From JACKCR01 sp041390305 (lineage in GTDB: Bacteria; Eisenbacteria; RBG-16-71-46; CAIMUX01), in assembly GCA_041390305.1 (NCBI GenBank), contig JAWKQE010000001.1, positions 376,508 to 440,507 of the forward strand: 64,000 bases of DNA, in the 5' to 3' direction. Positions within the stretch are counted from its first letter, which is position 1. Every line of letters begins with the position of its first letter. The position numbers and the translations under genes are program-made. Under the pieces are notes generated by a model. It was not told the DNA's origin and did not search any database. It saw nothing but the letters and a program-made list of their open reading frames with translations. Positions 18,283-27,473 of the stretch are shown here, piece by piece.

Positions 18283-18934
18283 GCGAACCTCCTCCATGAG
18301 ATCCGTTCCCTGCGAGACGACGGCTCTCGGGAGCCGAGAGGAATGCCGGTCTCGCAGGTCGGGGGCCCGTCCTGGGCCGCGACGTCGCCGTGAGCGTGGT
18401 GTCACGGACGACGCAGGGTAACATGCACGCAGGTTCTGTGGGCCCCGGAGGATCCGGGTGCACAGGGAGGCAGGAGGATCGCGGGGTGTCTGGGGACGAG
18501 GGCGGCCGTTCGGCAGGGCGCTCCGGGCTGCCAGGGTGGTTGACGCCATCCCGCTCGTATGGTTCACTTTCTGACGTCGGTCCCGGACGTTGATCTGGGA
18601 GACCGACCTTCCGATCCCCCACCCGCGTCGGGCCCGGGATCGAAGGGAGCGCCGGAACGAACTCGCGCTCCGAACAGCATCGCCACCCGATGGATCCATG
18701 CCCCGAGAACGGATGCCTCACCGGTGGCGGAGCGATCGACTCTAACGGATGGATGAGTCGTGCTTCGGCCGAGGGATCGGTCCAGCACAGCATGCCGCGA
18801 AGCGACGCGCGAAGTGATGCGCGAGAGAGCCGTCGGCCGAGGTCCACACGAACGCAGTTCCGAAAACCAGGGGTGAGCCGCACCGCTCCCCGTTTCCCAA
18901 TTGAAGATGCGGTCTTGGAGGGATTCCCACGCCC
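18283..18934. other. Intergenic region between divergent genes
   Basis: About 650 bases separate the minus-strand GNAT operon from the plus-strand DUF4912 gene. No reading frame here has the codon pattern or start signal of its neighbours. It must hold the two promoters. A TTGACG at 18540 followed by TATGGT is spaced too closely (12 bases) to be convincing. The DUF4912 gene start at 18935 is preceded by TTGGAGGGA. Nothing else was recognised. Confidence 0.5.
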
Positions 18935-21583
18935 ATGTCGAAGAATGACCTGAGCTCCCTGACGAAGAAGGAGCTACTCGATCTCGCCCGAGATCGCGAT
19001 GTCGCCGGCCGAAGCAAGATGGACAAGGACGAGCTCGTTGCCGCACTCGAGTCGTCCGGCAAGCCCCGGCGCACGCGTGCCGCCGCGAAGGCCGAGCCCG
19101 CGCCGGCCGCACCCAAGGCCGCCCGGCCGCGCGCCGCGAAGGCGGAAGCGACGCCTTCGGCCAAGTCTTCCGGGACCGGACGGTCTCGTACCGCCGCGAA
19201 GGCGGAAGCCCCGGCGCCCGCGAGTGGAGGAGCTGCCGCGCCCCGCGTCGACAGCGCTGCCGCGTCCCGCGAAAGCGGCGTGACCGCGGAGCCGAATCGC
19301 CCGGCCCCCGCCGCAGAGGGGAATCGCCGGCCGCAAGCCACGGAGTCGGCCGCGACATCTGCCGCGCCCCCCGTCGCCACGAACCGGACCGGTGACGTCG
19401 AGGCGACCGCCGGACCTGGCGCCGCCACTGCCGGCGATCGCCCCGAGGGCGACCGTGCGGATGGCGATCGCGATCAGGGTCGTGACGGACGAGGCCGGCG
19501 TGGCCGGAGGCGGGGCCGCGGACGCGACCGTGACGACCGGAACCCCGGTGCGGGTGGGGGCTACGAAGTCGACGACTCCGATCCCTGGAACCGGATCGAC
19601 GGCGCGGACCCGAACTATGGCCGCTTCCTCAACCCACAGACTGCGGACTTCCGGCGTGGTGGCAACCGTCGGGGCCGGCCCGGAACCGGAAACGGAAATG
19701 GAAGCGGACCGAGTCGCTCGGGCACGGAATGGAAGTCCGGAGCGCGGACTCAGGATCGCGCGCAACAGGCACGCGACACGATGCGCCGAACCGGAGAAGC
19801 GCGCCAGGGCGTGAGCTACACACCGGCGTTCGAGCGTTCGAGTGCGGGTGACGACAGTCGCGGCGGCTCGAACCGTTCGCGACGTTCCCGTCGACGCGAG
19901 GAACGTCGTCGCCGGAAGGCCGAAGGCAGAACCGAGAGCACGCCGCAGAATGCGCGGCGGCAGGAGGCCGGTGGCAACCGTCCGAGTGTGGATCTGCCCC
20001 GCGTCTGGAAAGAGGACGTCGCGAGACGTGAGGATTACCATCGCGCGCGCGAAGGAAAGGGACGAGACGGACGCACCGACTTCCGACAGGAAGGGCCGGG
20101 CCGGAACCGTCGGGACCCGCGCGACTCGTTCGGCTCGAGACAGGACGCCCGCGGCGGACGAGGACCCGAAGACGACGGTTCGTTCGATGCGATCGGCGTG
20201 ATCGGTCCGGTCGACCCGAACCAGGTGCAGGGTGAGATCCACTCGATGCGCCAGAAGGGCGACGGACGTCAGGGGCCGGCCGAACCTTCGAAGAGCCGCT
20301 GTCGGGTGCTTCCGCGGGATCCGTACTGGATCCATGTCTTCTGGGAGCTGGACGAGGAGCACGTCTTCAGGACCGCGTCGGCGCTCGAAGTGCCGTTCGA
20401 GGATCTCCGCTGGGTGCTGCGCATCCACAGCCTGCCCGCGGAAGTCGGGGGAGAGGGAAGTCAGCCTCCCGGCTTCTTCGATCAGGAAATCGGAGGTGAC
20501 GAGCAGAGCACCTACGTCCACGTCGGGATTCCCGACCGCGACTACCGTGTCGACATCGGCCTCCTCACCGATCGCGGCCTCTTCTGTCCGGTCGCGTCGA
20601 GCAACCGAGTTCGTACGCCGAAGGACACCGCGGAACGGCCGGCCGATCCGGACGCGGGCGAGGTCGCCGCGAAGTTCTACGAAGAGTCGGGCGGGAGCCC
20701 TGCTCCGCGGATCGACCGCACGGACGCGCCCGTCCTGCAGCGGGACCTCGAGGCGTCACGTCGTCCGCAGGGGCGGAGCGGGCGCACGAGTCGCGACGGG
20801 GACGGCGCAGTGGAAGGATCCGAGGACGGTGGTGCGACGGCCCTCGCGACGGGCACGGCCCCGGCCGGTGTCACCGCCACCTCGCCGGGAGCGGCTCCGA
20901 CCGGCGCGCGCGGCGTCGCCCAGCCCCGCCCGGACGCCCCAGTGGCGAAGCCAACGGTGACGAGCCCCGGCGCGCTCCCCGTGAGCGCGGCGCAGCCGAC
21001 GAGTCCGGGAGCCCGGCCCACCAGCCCCGGCGCGCAGCCGGGTTGGGTCACGAGTCCGGGGGCGCGGCCGACCAGTCCGACCCGGCCGATCAGCTCTCCG
21101 CACGCGCGTCCCGCCGTGCAGGGGCCGCAGCCGAGTGCCGACCGTGGCTTCTGGCTCGCGGTGCAGACAGAGCTCGTCGTCTCCGGAATGACCGAGCCGG
21201 ATGCGAAGGTGACCATTCAGGGCATCCCGATCCCGCTGCGCCCCGATGGGACGTTCACGGTCCGGTTCGAGCTCCCCGACGGGGAGCAGGTCGTGCCGGT
21301 CATCGCCGTCTCGAAGGACGGAATGTTCGAGAAGGAGATCACGCCACGGGTGACGCGCGAGACGACGAAGTCCGAGCGGATTCTCGGGGAAGTCGGCGCG
21401 GACGAGGCGCGGGCCGATGCCGACGTTGACGCCGATGTCAGTGCCGGTACCGAAGCGGCGCCCTCCGCCGATGGAGACGCGGAGGGTACGGGCGAAGCAG
21501 AGGCGCGCGGACGTAGCACGAAGGGTCGGACGACCAGACGAACCACGGGTGGACGCGGAGGACGATCCAAGAGTCGCAGCTGA
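18935..21583 (+). CDS. DUF4912 domain protein with SAP/Rho-N-like N-terminus
   Basis: The 882-residue protein is mostly disordered, with long Ala/Pro/Lys, Arg/Gly and Ser/Pro-Gly tracts. The first 40 residues (LTKKELLDLARDRDVAGRSKMDKDELV) resemble the SAP or Rho-N helical module that often binds nucleic acid. Around residues 455-570 lies a DUF4912-type domain, recognised by RDPYWIHVFWELDEEH and later TYVHVGIPDRDYRVDIGLL. Repeats of the form TSPGARP fill about 680-730. A C-terminal beta domain (about 735-810, FWLAVQTELVVSGMTEPDAKVTIQG) looks like a second Ig-type or DUF4912-linked domain. In many genomes DUF4912 genes sit next to GH57 branching enzymes, as here (21742). Molecular role is unknown. 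The ATG has TTGGAGGGA upstream. Confidence 0.72.
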   Translation: MSKNDLSSLTKKELLDLARDRDVAGRSKMDKDELVAALESSGKPRRTRAAAKAEPAPAAPKAARPRAAKAEATPSAKSSGTGRSRTAAKAEAPAPASGGAAAPRVDSAAASRESGVTAEPNRPAPAAEGNRRPQATESAATSAAPPVATNRTGDVEATAGPGAATAGDRPEGDRADGDRDQGRDGRGRRGRRRGRGRDRDDRNPGAGGGYEVDDSDPWNRIDGADPNYGRFLNPQTADFRRGGNRRGRPGTGNGNGSGPSRSGTEWKSGARTQDRAQQARDTMRRTGEARQGVSYTPAFERSSAGDDSRGGSNRSRRSRRREERRRRKAEGRTESTPQNARRQEAGGNRPSVDLPRVWKEDVARREDYHRAREGKGRDGRTDFRQEGPGRNRRDPRDSFGSRQDARGGRGPEDDGSFDAIGVIGPVDPNQVQGEIHSMRQKGDGRQGPAEPSKSRCRVLPRDPYWIHVFWELDEEHVFRTASALEVPFEDLRWVLRIHSLPAEVGGEGSQPPGFFDQEIGGDEQSTYVHVGIPDRDYRVDIGLLTDRGLFCPVASSNRVRTPKDTAERPADPDAGEVAAKFYEESGGSPAPRIDRTDAPVLQRDLEASRRPQGRSGRTSRDGDGAVEGSEDGGATALATGTAPAGVTATSPGAAPTGARGVAQPRPDAPVAKPTVTSPGALPVSAAQPTSPGARPTSPGAQPGWVTSPGARPTSPTRPISSPHARPAVQGPQPSADRGFWLAVQTELVVSGMTEPDAKVTIQGIPIPLRPDGTFTVRFELPDGEQVVPVIAVSKDGMFEKEITPRVTRETTKSERILGEVGADEARADADVDADVSAGTEAAPSADGDAEGTGEAEARGRSTKGRTTRRTTGGRGGRSKSRS

Positions 21584-21741
21584 TGGAGCGTTTCCCGCGG
21601 GCGGCGTTCCGGCGGTGTCCGAATCGGGCCCGAAGGTGTAGCGTCCCGGGTGCATGAAGTGGCGCGTCCGAATGCGGGCGCGCCAATGAATAGGATCGGG
21701 AGCACAGGAGGCGAAGCGCGGATCGCGAGATCCCAGTGACT

Positions 21742-23541
21742 ATGGCGGCACGCGGCTTCCTCCTGATGGTTCTCCACGCACACCTTCCGTTCGTGCGTCA
21801 CCCCGATCACGATCGCTGGCTCGAGGAAGACTGGCTCTACGAAGCGATCATCGAGACCTACCTTCCGCTCCTCCGTACGTTCGACTCTCTCCTTCGGGGC
21901 GGCGCGCGCTTCCGTCTCACGCTCACGATGTCCCCGACGCTCACTGCGATGCTCGAGGATCCCGTCCTCCAGGAGCGGTTCCTCGGGCACCTCGATCGAC
22001 TCATCGAGCTCGCGACGCGGGAAGTGGAACGGACGCGGTGGATGCCTGAGTTCTGCCATCTCGCCGAGCGCTACCTCGATCTCTTCCGGCAGTCCCGTCA
22101 CGAGTTCGAACACGTGCACGGACGGAGGCTCGTTCCCGCTTTCGCGCGGTTCGAGCGCGCGGGCTGCCTCGAGATCCTGACCTGCGGCGCGACCCACGGC
22201 TTTCTTCCCCTCATGCTGGACGACGTCCAGCTCTGGCGGGGACAGGTCCTCACCGCGGCGGACGATCACGAGCGGCTCTTCGGACGACGTCCGCGGGGTA
22301 TCTGGCTTCCGGAATGCGGCTACGCGCCCGGAGTCGACGCCGTGCTCGCCGAAGCCGGGATCCGTCACTTCTTCGTCGACTCGCACGGCGTGACGCATGC
22401 GTCGCCGCGTCCGCGCTACGGTGTGTACGCGCCGATCCGGACGCCGGGCGGTCCGCTCGCGTTCGGCCGCGATCCGCAGTCGTCGCGTCAGGTCTGGTCC
22501 GCCGAGGCCGGCTACCCGGGAGATGCCGACTACCGCGAGTTCTATCGCGACGTCGGCTTCGACCTCGACTACGACTACGTCCGCCCCTACCTCCACAGCG
22601 ACGGAAACCGCACGCACCTCGGGATCAAGTACTACCGCGTGACGAAGGAGGGCGATCACAAGGAGCCCTACGACTTCCGCCGCGCGAAGGAGCGCGCCGC
22701 CCGACACGCTGAGGACTTCATCGCGAGGCGGATCCGTCAGGTCGAGGACATGGCGCCGAGGATGGACCGTCCTCCCGTCATCGTCTCTCCGTACGACGCG
22801 GAGCTCTTCGGGCACTGGTGGTTCGAGGGGCCGCAGTGGCTCGAGTATCTGCTCCTCAAGCTCCACCACGATCAGTCGACGCTCGAAACGATCACGGCCT
22901 CGGACTATGAGGAGCGGATCGGGCAGATCGACGAAGCGACCCCTTCGATGTCGTCCTGGGGACACAACGGATACTGCGAGTACTGGCTCGATCCCACGAA
23001 CGACTGGATCTATCCGCCTCTCCTCGATGCGGGTGAGCGTCTCGAAGCGTTGGCCGACGAGTTCTTCCGTCTCGGCCGCTCGACGCATCATGCGCAGGGC
23101 GATGTGCTCGCGGAACGCGCGCTCGCACAGGCCGCCCGCGAGTACCTCCTCGCGCAGGGTTCCGACTGGGCGTTCATCCTCCGCACCGGAACCGTCACCG
23201 AGTATGCGAAGTGGCGCGTGGACGGACACCTCTCGAACTTCACCCGACTGGCGGACGACATCCTCGCCGGCCAGATCGACGAAGAGTGGCTCCGCGGCCT
23301 CGAGGCTCAGAACATCATCACCCCCGATGTCGACTTCCGGGTCTGGTCACGACGGTACGGAAAGAACGACGGGAAAGATGCCGGCCACGACGCCCGCGAT
23401 CACGACTCCGGTAATGACGACGCTGGCGATCAGAACTCCGCCGATCGCGACTCCGCCGATCAGAACTCCGCCGATCACGACTCCGGCCGTCGCGCCCAGA
23501 GCGACGCGAAGACGTTGCCGTCCTCGTCGTCTCCTTCCTGA
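21742..23541 (+). CDS. GH57 family 1,4-alpha-glucan branching enzyme-like protein
   Basis: The 599-residue protein shows the conserved regions of family GH57 (DUF1957-containing) branching enzymes, which remodel alpha-glucans such as glycogen. Region 1 is MVLHAHLPFVRHP. The nucleophile glutamate is Glu191 in WLPECGY and the acid/base aspartate is Asp352 in SPYDAELFGHWWFEG. The C-terminal helical part contains SSWGHNGYCEYWLD, also typical. The last 45 residues are a DSxDxNSAD repeat made of short DNA repeats and extend beyond the catalytic fold. ATG 21742 is preferred over the GTG two codons earlier. The 3' end overlaps the convergent methyltransferase gene by 67 bases. It sits after the DUF4912 gene, the usual partner. 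Confidence 0.88.
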   Translation: MAARGFLLMVLHAHLPFVRHPDHDRWLEEDWLYEAIIETYLPLLRTFDSLLRGGARFRLTLTMSPTLTAMLEDPVLQERFLGHLDRLIELATREVERTRWMPEFCHLAERYLDLFRQSRHEFEHVHGRRLVPAFARFERAGCLEILTCGATHGFLPLMLDDVQLWRGQVLTAADDHERLFGRRPRGIWLPECGYAPGVDAVLAEAGIRHFFVDSHGVTHASPRPRYGVYAPIRTPGGPLAFGRDPQSSRQVWSAEAGYPGDADYREFYRDVGFDLDYDYVRPYLHSDGNRTHLGIKYYRVTKEGDHKEPYDFRRAKERAARHAEDFIARRIRQVEDMAPRMDRPPVIVSPYDAELFGHWWFEGPQWLEYLLLKLHHDQSTLETITASDYEERIGQIDEATPSMSSWGHNGYCEYWLDPTNDWIYPPLLDAGERLEALADEFFRLGRSTHHAQGDVLAERALAQAAREYLLAQGSDWAFILRTGTVTEYAKWRVDGHLSNFTRLADDILAGQIDEEWLRGLEAQNIITPDVDFRVWSRRYGKNDGKDAGHDARDHDSGNDDAGDQNSADRDSADQNSADHDSGRRAQSDAKTLPSSSSPS

Positions 23542-24458
23542 TAGCGAAGGATCTCGAGCGAACGAAACGCTGCCTCGAGCTCGCCCGGCGTCAGTAGGTG
23601 GTGATCGCTGCGCGGGCTTCCCTTCCTCTCACGCTGCTCCACGAGGAACGTCTGATAGACGAGGTGCCCGCCGGGACGCAGGGAAGCGGCGATCCGGGGG
23701 AGGAGTCCGCGATCGAGGTAGCGGAACACGAGGACGACGTTCCAACGAGACGGCGGCAGCCATCGCGACACGCCTGGTTCGCGGGCGAGGTCGGCCTGGT
23801 GGAAGCGGACGTTGCTGAGGTGTGGTCCGCCCGCACCGGCGCTCCTCGCGGCAAGAGCGGCGCGTGCGCTCGATCTCAGGGCCCGGGCGCGGAGGAGCGC
23901 ATCGGGAAGGAGGTCGACTCCATGGACCGTCCCCTTCCGGAGCGAGGCGAGCCAGACGGCGTCCCGCCCGGATCCACAGGCGAAGTCGAGTGCGTCTCCA
24001 TCCGTGGGGAGGTCCGGGGCGATGTCGGCAAGCCAGGATGACGGCTCCCAGAGGACGGTATCGGACGGGCCGGTCAGAAGAGGAACGTTGCCCATGGACG
24101 GAGGCGGGGGATCCGGAACGACGGCGTATCCGGCCCGGTGCCAGCCCAGCCCGACGAGTGACGCGGCCGCCGATCGGGCCGTTTCCTCCGTGGACGCGAC
24201 CGCACAGAGTCTCCTCCGCCGAGGCGGCAGGAGGTACGGGTGCCGCTTCACCGACTCCCCGGAAAGGTGGATCGAGCCCGGAAGATGGCCGTTTCGGAAC
24301 GCAAGTGAGGGGCGAGTATCGACGACTCTCCAGGTATCGGATCGTAGGGTCGGGTTCAGCTCCGACCCACGGCGGCCTGGGTCCGGCCGAAGTGCCAGGA
24401 TCTCCTGCCGGGCCGACACCAGTCCCGATGTCGGCTCATCCAAGTCATTGTCTTTCAT
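23475..24458 (-). CDS. Inactive-rhodanese/SAM methyltransferase fusion
   Basis: The 327-residue protein has two parts. Residues about 40-125 have a rhodanese-like fold (WRVVDTRPSLAFRNGHLPGSIHLSGE). The active-site loop reads AVASTEETA and has no catalytic Cys, so it should not transfer sulfur. Residues about 140-320 form a class I SAM-dependent methyltransferase (ALDFACGSGRDAVWLA for motif I, GVDLLP for the acidic motif II, then NVVLVFRYLDRGLLPRIAASLRPGGHLVYQTF), closest in style to TehB-like methyltransferases. Start is the ATG at 24456-24458. The 3' end overlaps the convergent GH57 gene. The upstream neighbour is divergent. Substrate unknown. Confidence 0.8.
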   Translation of the reverse strand: MKDNDLDEPTSGLVSARQEILALRPDPGRRGSELNPTLRSDTWRVVDTRPSLAFRNGHLPGSIHLSGESVKRHPYLLPPRRRRLCAVASTEETARSAAASLVGLGWHRAGYAVVPDPPPPSMGNVPLLTGPSDTVLWEPSSWLADIAPDLPTDGDALDFACGSGRDAVWLASLRKGTVHGVDLLPDALLRARALRSSARAALAARSAGAGGPHLSNVRFHQADLAREPGVSRWLPPSRWNVVLVFRYLDRGLLPRIAASLRPGGHLVYQTFLVEQRERKGSPRSDHHLLTPGELEAAFRSLEILRYQEGDDEDGNVFASLWARRPES

Positions 24459-24599
24459 CAGACAACCGAACCCCTCAACGGATCGCCCCCGATTTCCGAT
24501 ACTTGTAGGAGGAAGGCATCCGATCGGGATCCTCCTGCGTGGGAGAGGGTATCCAACGTGGTACTATCCAGCTCTCGCACACCTACGTGAAGGGGCAGT

Positions 24600-25997
24600 A
24601 TGACGTCACACGCTTTCGACGCCCATCCGTTCCTCGACCCCGAGATCTCGGTCAACCGGCCGGACATACTCCGCTACCTCTACAATCAGTACCTCGACGT
24701 CATCCGGTCGCGGGACAAGTACAACGGCTTCCTCAACACCCTCCTCCACCCGGCAGGGGAGGACCGGCTCCTCGAAGCGAACCTCGCGACCTCGGCCTAC
24801 TACATGAACGAGGCCATGCACTACATCCAGAGCCTCCTGGACATGGTGCCGGTCGGGCCGCGCGAAACGGTCGAGCCGATGTCCGAGGTGGTGGACTGCT
24901 CCGACTTCCAGGAACTCCTCACGCTCATCTTCAATGCGACGGACCCGCGGCTCGCCTACGAGGCGCGCCGGAAGCTCTACCTGACCAAGCTGTTCTTCGA
25001 CGTCGACCACAGCTGGGAAGTGCAGCGTGGCGCGGAGCACAAGGACCACGTCGAGGCCGTGCTCGAGGAGGACCTCTTCGCGCACGTGTCGGAGCGGCGG
25101 AAGGTCGAGATCTGCTACGGGCTCGGCAACGACGGCCAGTCGATCGTGCTCGGTGCCGATCAGATCGAGCCGGGCCAGGAGTGTTGGACGTTCGATCTCC
25201 AGCAGGTGGAGATGCTTCGCGACGGACGGCCGGTGCGGCTCAACGTCTACTACTACTCCTGCCGCTTCAAGCGGGAGGTCGTGCCCTACCTCTACCGAAA
25301 GGGCCGCGAACACTATCACTTCGATGTAACCGAGCTCTTCCCCGGCATGGAGAGGCGCCGCAGCGCGTCGATCGTGAGCAAGATGCTGCGGAAGGGCGAG
25401 AGTGATCCCAGGTGGATCCGTGACCTCATCGGCGTGATGTTCATCGTCGAGAACCTCTCCGAGCTCGAAGATCTCAAGGAGCTGCTCTTCGACCGTTTCG
25501 GCGGCCACTTCCGTCTCAAGAACGTGGTCGACACGCAGCTCAATCCGGACGACCGCCTCCGGCTCAATCCCCAGTCCGGCATCGGCTACAAGGTCTACAA
25601 GGCCGAGATGGACATCCTCTACAACTCGAGGCGGCATCCGGCGCCGCAGCCGTATCTCTTCACGGCGGAGATCCAGCTCTACACGCTCGAGAACTATCTC
25701 CGGACGCTCCACAGTGCGCACTACGCGAACCATCAGGCACTCAAGCGCAGGCAGTTTCTCGAAGGTCTCGTCCCGATGCTCTTCCCCGCGCAGATCTACG
25801 GCGAGGAAGCCGTTCGTCGTCTCGTCGAGGCTGCGGTTCCCGGGATGACGGCGCCGCGGAACGGCAACGGTGCGAACGGGCACGGGAGCGGGAATGGGAA
25901 CGGCGGTCCCGGCGCCGGTCACGAACGCGTGCGCGGAGAAGGACACGACGAAGCCGACGGGATGCCGGAACCGACCGACGCCAAGGGCACGCACTGA
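24600..25997 (+). CDS. RelA/SpoT-fold-like protein of unknown activity
   Basis: The 465-residue soluble protein is not a clear member of a named family. The segment from about residue 255 reads SIVSKMLRKG, then IRDLIGVMFIVENLSELEDLKELLFDRFGG, then a GIGYKVYKAEMDILY strand and later FTAEIQLYTLENYLRTLHSAHYANHQALKRR. This order parallels (p)ppGpp synthetases: K-R-K-x-x-S motif, DLxGVR, the Y-x-S/H strand and EIQIRT with a following helix. The 'DLIGV' and 'EIQLYT' parts match best; the catalytic Arg after DLIGV is Met here. The N-terminal 250 residues are unrecognised. A Gly/Asn-rich tail ends it. The stop overlaps the next ATG (ATGA-type), so the two genes are coupled. Fold assignment is an inference. 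Confidence 0.55.
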   Translation: MTSHAFDAHPFLDPEISVNRPDILRYLYNQYLDVIRSRDKYNGFLNTLLHPAGEDRLLEANLATSAYYMNEAMHYIQSLLDMVPVGPRETVEPMSEVVDCSDFQELLTLIFNATDPRLAYEARRKLYLTKLFFDVDHSWEVQRGAEHKDHVEAVLEEDLFAHVSERRKVEICYGLGNDGQSIVLGADQIEPGQECWTFDLQQVEMLRDGRPVRLNVYYYSCRFKREVVPYLYRKGREHYHFDVTELFPGMERRRSASIVSKMLRKGESDPRWIRDLIGVMFIVENLSELEDLKELLFDRFGGHFRLKNVVDTQLNPDDRLRLNPQSGIGYKVYKAEMDILYNSRRHPAPQPYLFTAEIQLYTLENYLRTLHSAHYANHQALKRRQFLEGLVPMLFPAQIYGEEAVRRLVEAAVPGMTAPRNGNGANGHGSGNGNGGPGAGHERVRGEGHDEADGMPEPTDAKGTH

Positions 25998-26806
25998 TGC
26001 CTCGCTCCGAGCCCGACCGATCCGACCCACGAAAGGGGTTCGAGCTGCCGCCGGGTTCGGCTCGTTCGGGCACACCGGGCTCGATGTCGACTGGTTCCCG
26101 GTCCTCTGGTTCGATGTCATCCGGTTCGGAGGATCCGTCGGCCTGGACGGAGCCGTCCCATGCCGAGGGTACCCCCCCGCCGATGTTCCGGAGTCGCGAA
26201 GTGTTCAGCCGTGAAGAGCTGCGCGTTCTCGAGGACACGAGGCCGTTCCGGGTGCGCGACAAGGTGATGGCGAACATGGAACGCTCGTTCTCCGATCTCA
26301 GGACCCGGCTGTCCGGTCATCTCCGCAAGGGCAACTACCTCGCTCCCGCCGGTGTCGACTATCGAAGGGGCAAGGTGGGGCAGGGAGAACACCTCGACGG
26401 GCTTCCCTACTCCTTCGTCGATCTGCCGCGCTACATCACCGAGGACGAGTGCTTCACCTACCGCGCTCTCTTCTGGTGGGGAGACGGTGTCTCGTTTTCG
26501 CTCATCCTCGGCGGCGACCATCTCGGCATCTATCGCCGACGTCTGCTCGAGAATCTCGAGATTCTCTCCGCGCTCGGTGTCTACGTGTCCCTGGCCGACA
26601 ATCCGTGGGACTGGCAGCGGGGCAAGGGGCTGACCGTTCCCGCCCAGCCCGGGAAGGAACCGGACCTCCTCCACGCCTTCCGCAAGCAGAGCTTCCTCAA
26701 GTGCTCGCGCTTCCTCGAGTTCTCCGACTCGGAGTTCCGGGAGAACCGGATCGACGAAGCGGGGCTCTATAGCTTCCGCGTGCTGGAGCCTCTCGTCCTC
26801 AGCTGA
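25997..26806 (+). CDS. Hypothetical protein, translationally coupled partner
   Basis: The 269-residue soluble protein is of no recognised family. The first 60 residues are Ser/Gly/Pro-rich and probably disordered; the rest (from about VFSREELRVLEDTRPFRVRDKVM) looks globular, with several Trp/Tyr-rich strands such as FTYRALFWWGDGVSFSLILGG and VSLADNPWDWQRGKG. The ATG at 25997 overlaps the TGA of the preceding gene, which argues for translational coupling and a shared function with the RelA/SpoT-like protein. No signal peptide or membrane helix is seen. Confidence 0.6.
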   Translation: MPRSEPDRSDPRKGFELPPGSARSGTPGSMSTGSRSSGSMSSGSEDPSAWTEPSHAEGTPPPMFRSREVFSREELRVLEDTRPFRVRDKVMANMERSFSDLRTRLSGHLRKGNYLAPAGVDYRRGKVGQGEHLDGLPYSFVDLPRYITEDECFTYRALFWWGDGVSFSLILGGDHLGIYRRRLLENLEILSALGVYVSLADNPWDWQRGKGLTVPAQPGKEPDLLHAFRKQSFLKCSRFLEFSDSEFRENRIDEAGLYSFRVLEPLVLS

Positions 26807-27473
26807 TCCTCTTCCTTCGGGGCGTTCTCGGGCTCGCCTCTCGGTGTCTTCCCGTTGCTGCCTTCTCGGCCTTGCTGCGTTGCGTTCCTTTCGTTGCCCT
26901 TCTCTCGCTGATTCCTCTCGCTGATTCCTCTCGCTGATTCCCCTTCTCGGATTTGCTGCGTTGCATTCCTTCCTTTCCGTTCGCTCGCTTGGTTTCGTAC
27001 TCGGTGATTCTTGCAGCGCAGGGCGTTTGTCGTACGCCCCCTCGGGGTCCTTCCGGTTTCGGAGGGGACGAAACCTACAGGACCCCGAGGGAGCTCAATC
27101 TGCGCGTTGCTGGAGGGGAGACGAGTTTCGGAGCCGGAGCGGGACGGAAGCCGAATGCGAGTCCGGACCCGGGCACGATTGCGAACGCGAACCGAACGCC
27201 GAACCGAGTCCTGAGCGGAACCCAAACAGAACCCGAATCGGCATCTGGGTGGAGGGCGCGGGGTGGAAGTCGTGGTGGTGGAGCTGGCGAAACGTGGGGT
27301 GGTAACAGGGGATTGTGGGGCGCATCCTAGGGGGTTGGTTTTGGCGTTGCGCTCTGGGTGCGTTGGGCGTCTTTCTAGGTTGGCCTGGAAGAGGAACGTG
27401 GCCGGAGTGGTTGGAGGAACTGGGCTTGGGTTCTCGTTGGAACTCAGGACTGGTTCAGGAAGAGAGATGTGAG
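26807..27473. other. Long intergenic region with short repeats and a nested hairpin
   Basis: About 670 bases with no convincing gene. The first part (26820-26990) is a pyrimidine-rich low-complexity stretch with direct repeats: TCGCTGATTCCTC occurs in tandem and TTGCTGCGTTGC occurs twice. Then comes a perfect nested hairpin (27039-27091). The remainder is G-rich and leads into dps. Long open frames across the region on both strands are Arg/Ser-rich and repetitive and were judged spurious. The dps promoter should lie near the right end. Confidence 0.55.
27039..27091. other. Nested two-stem hairpin
   Basis: A perfect 12-base outer stem (CCCTCGGGGTCC at 27039-27050 with its complement at 27080-27091) encloses a 4-by-4 internal loop and a perfect 7-base inner stem (GGTTTCG at 27055-27061 with CGAAACC at 27069-27075), closed by a 7-base purine-rich loop. 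There is no T-run on either side, so it is not a standard terminator. It could be a structured RNA or a DNA cruciform upstream of dps. Confidence 0.6.

Noticed and set aside
18540..18563. Promoter TTGACG...TATGGT before the DUF4912 gene.
   Set aside because: The spacing is 12 bases, too short for a sigma-70 promoter, and it is almost 400 bases from the gene.
26767..27225. Arg-rich minus-strand frame of 152 codons before dps.
   Set aside because: It consists of short DNA repeats, has no family match or SD, and covers the hairpin.
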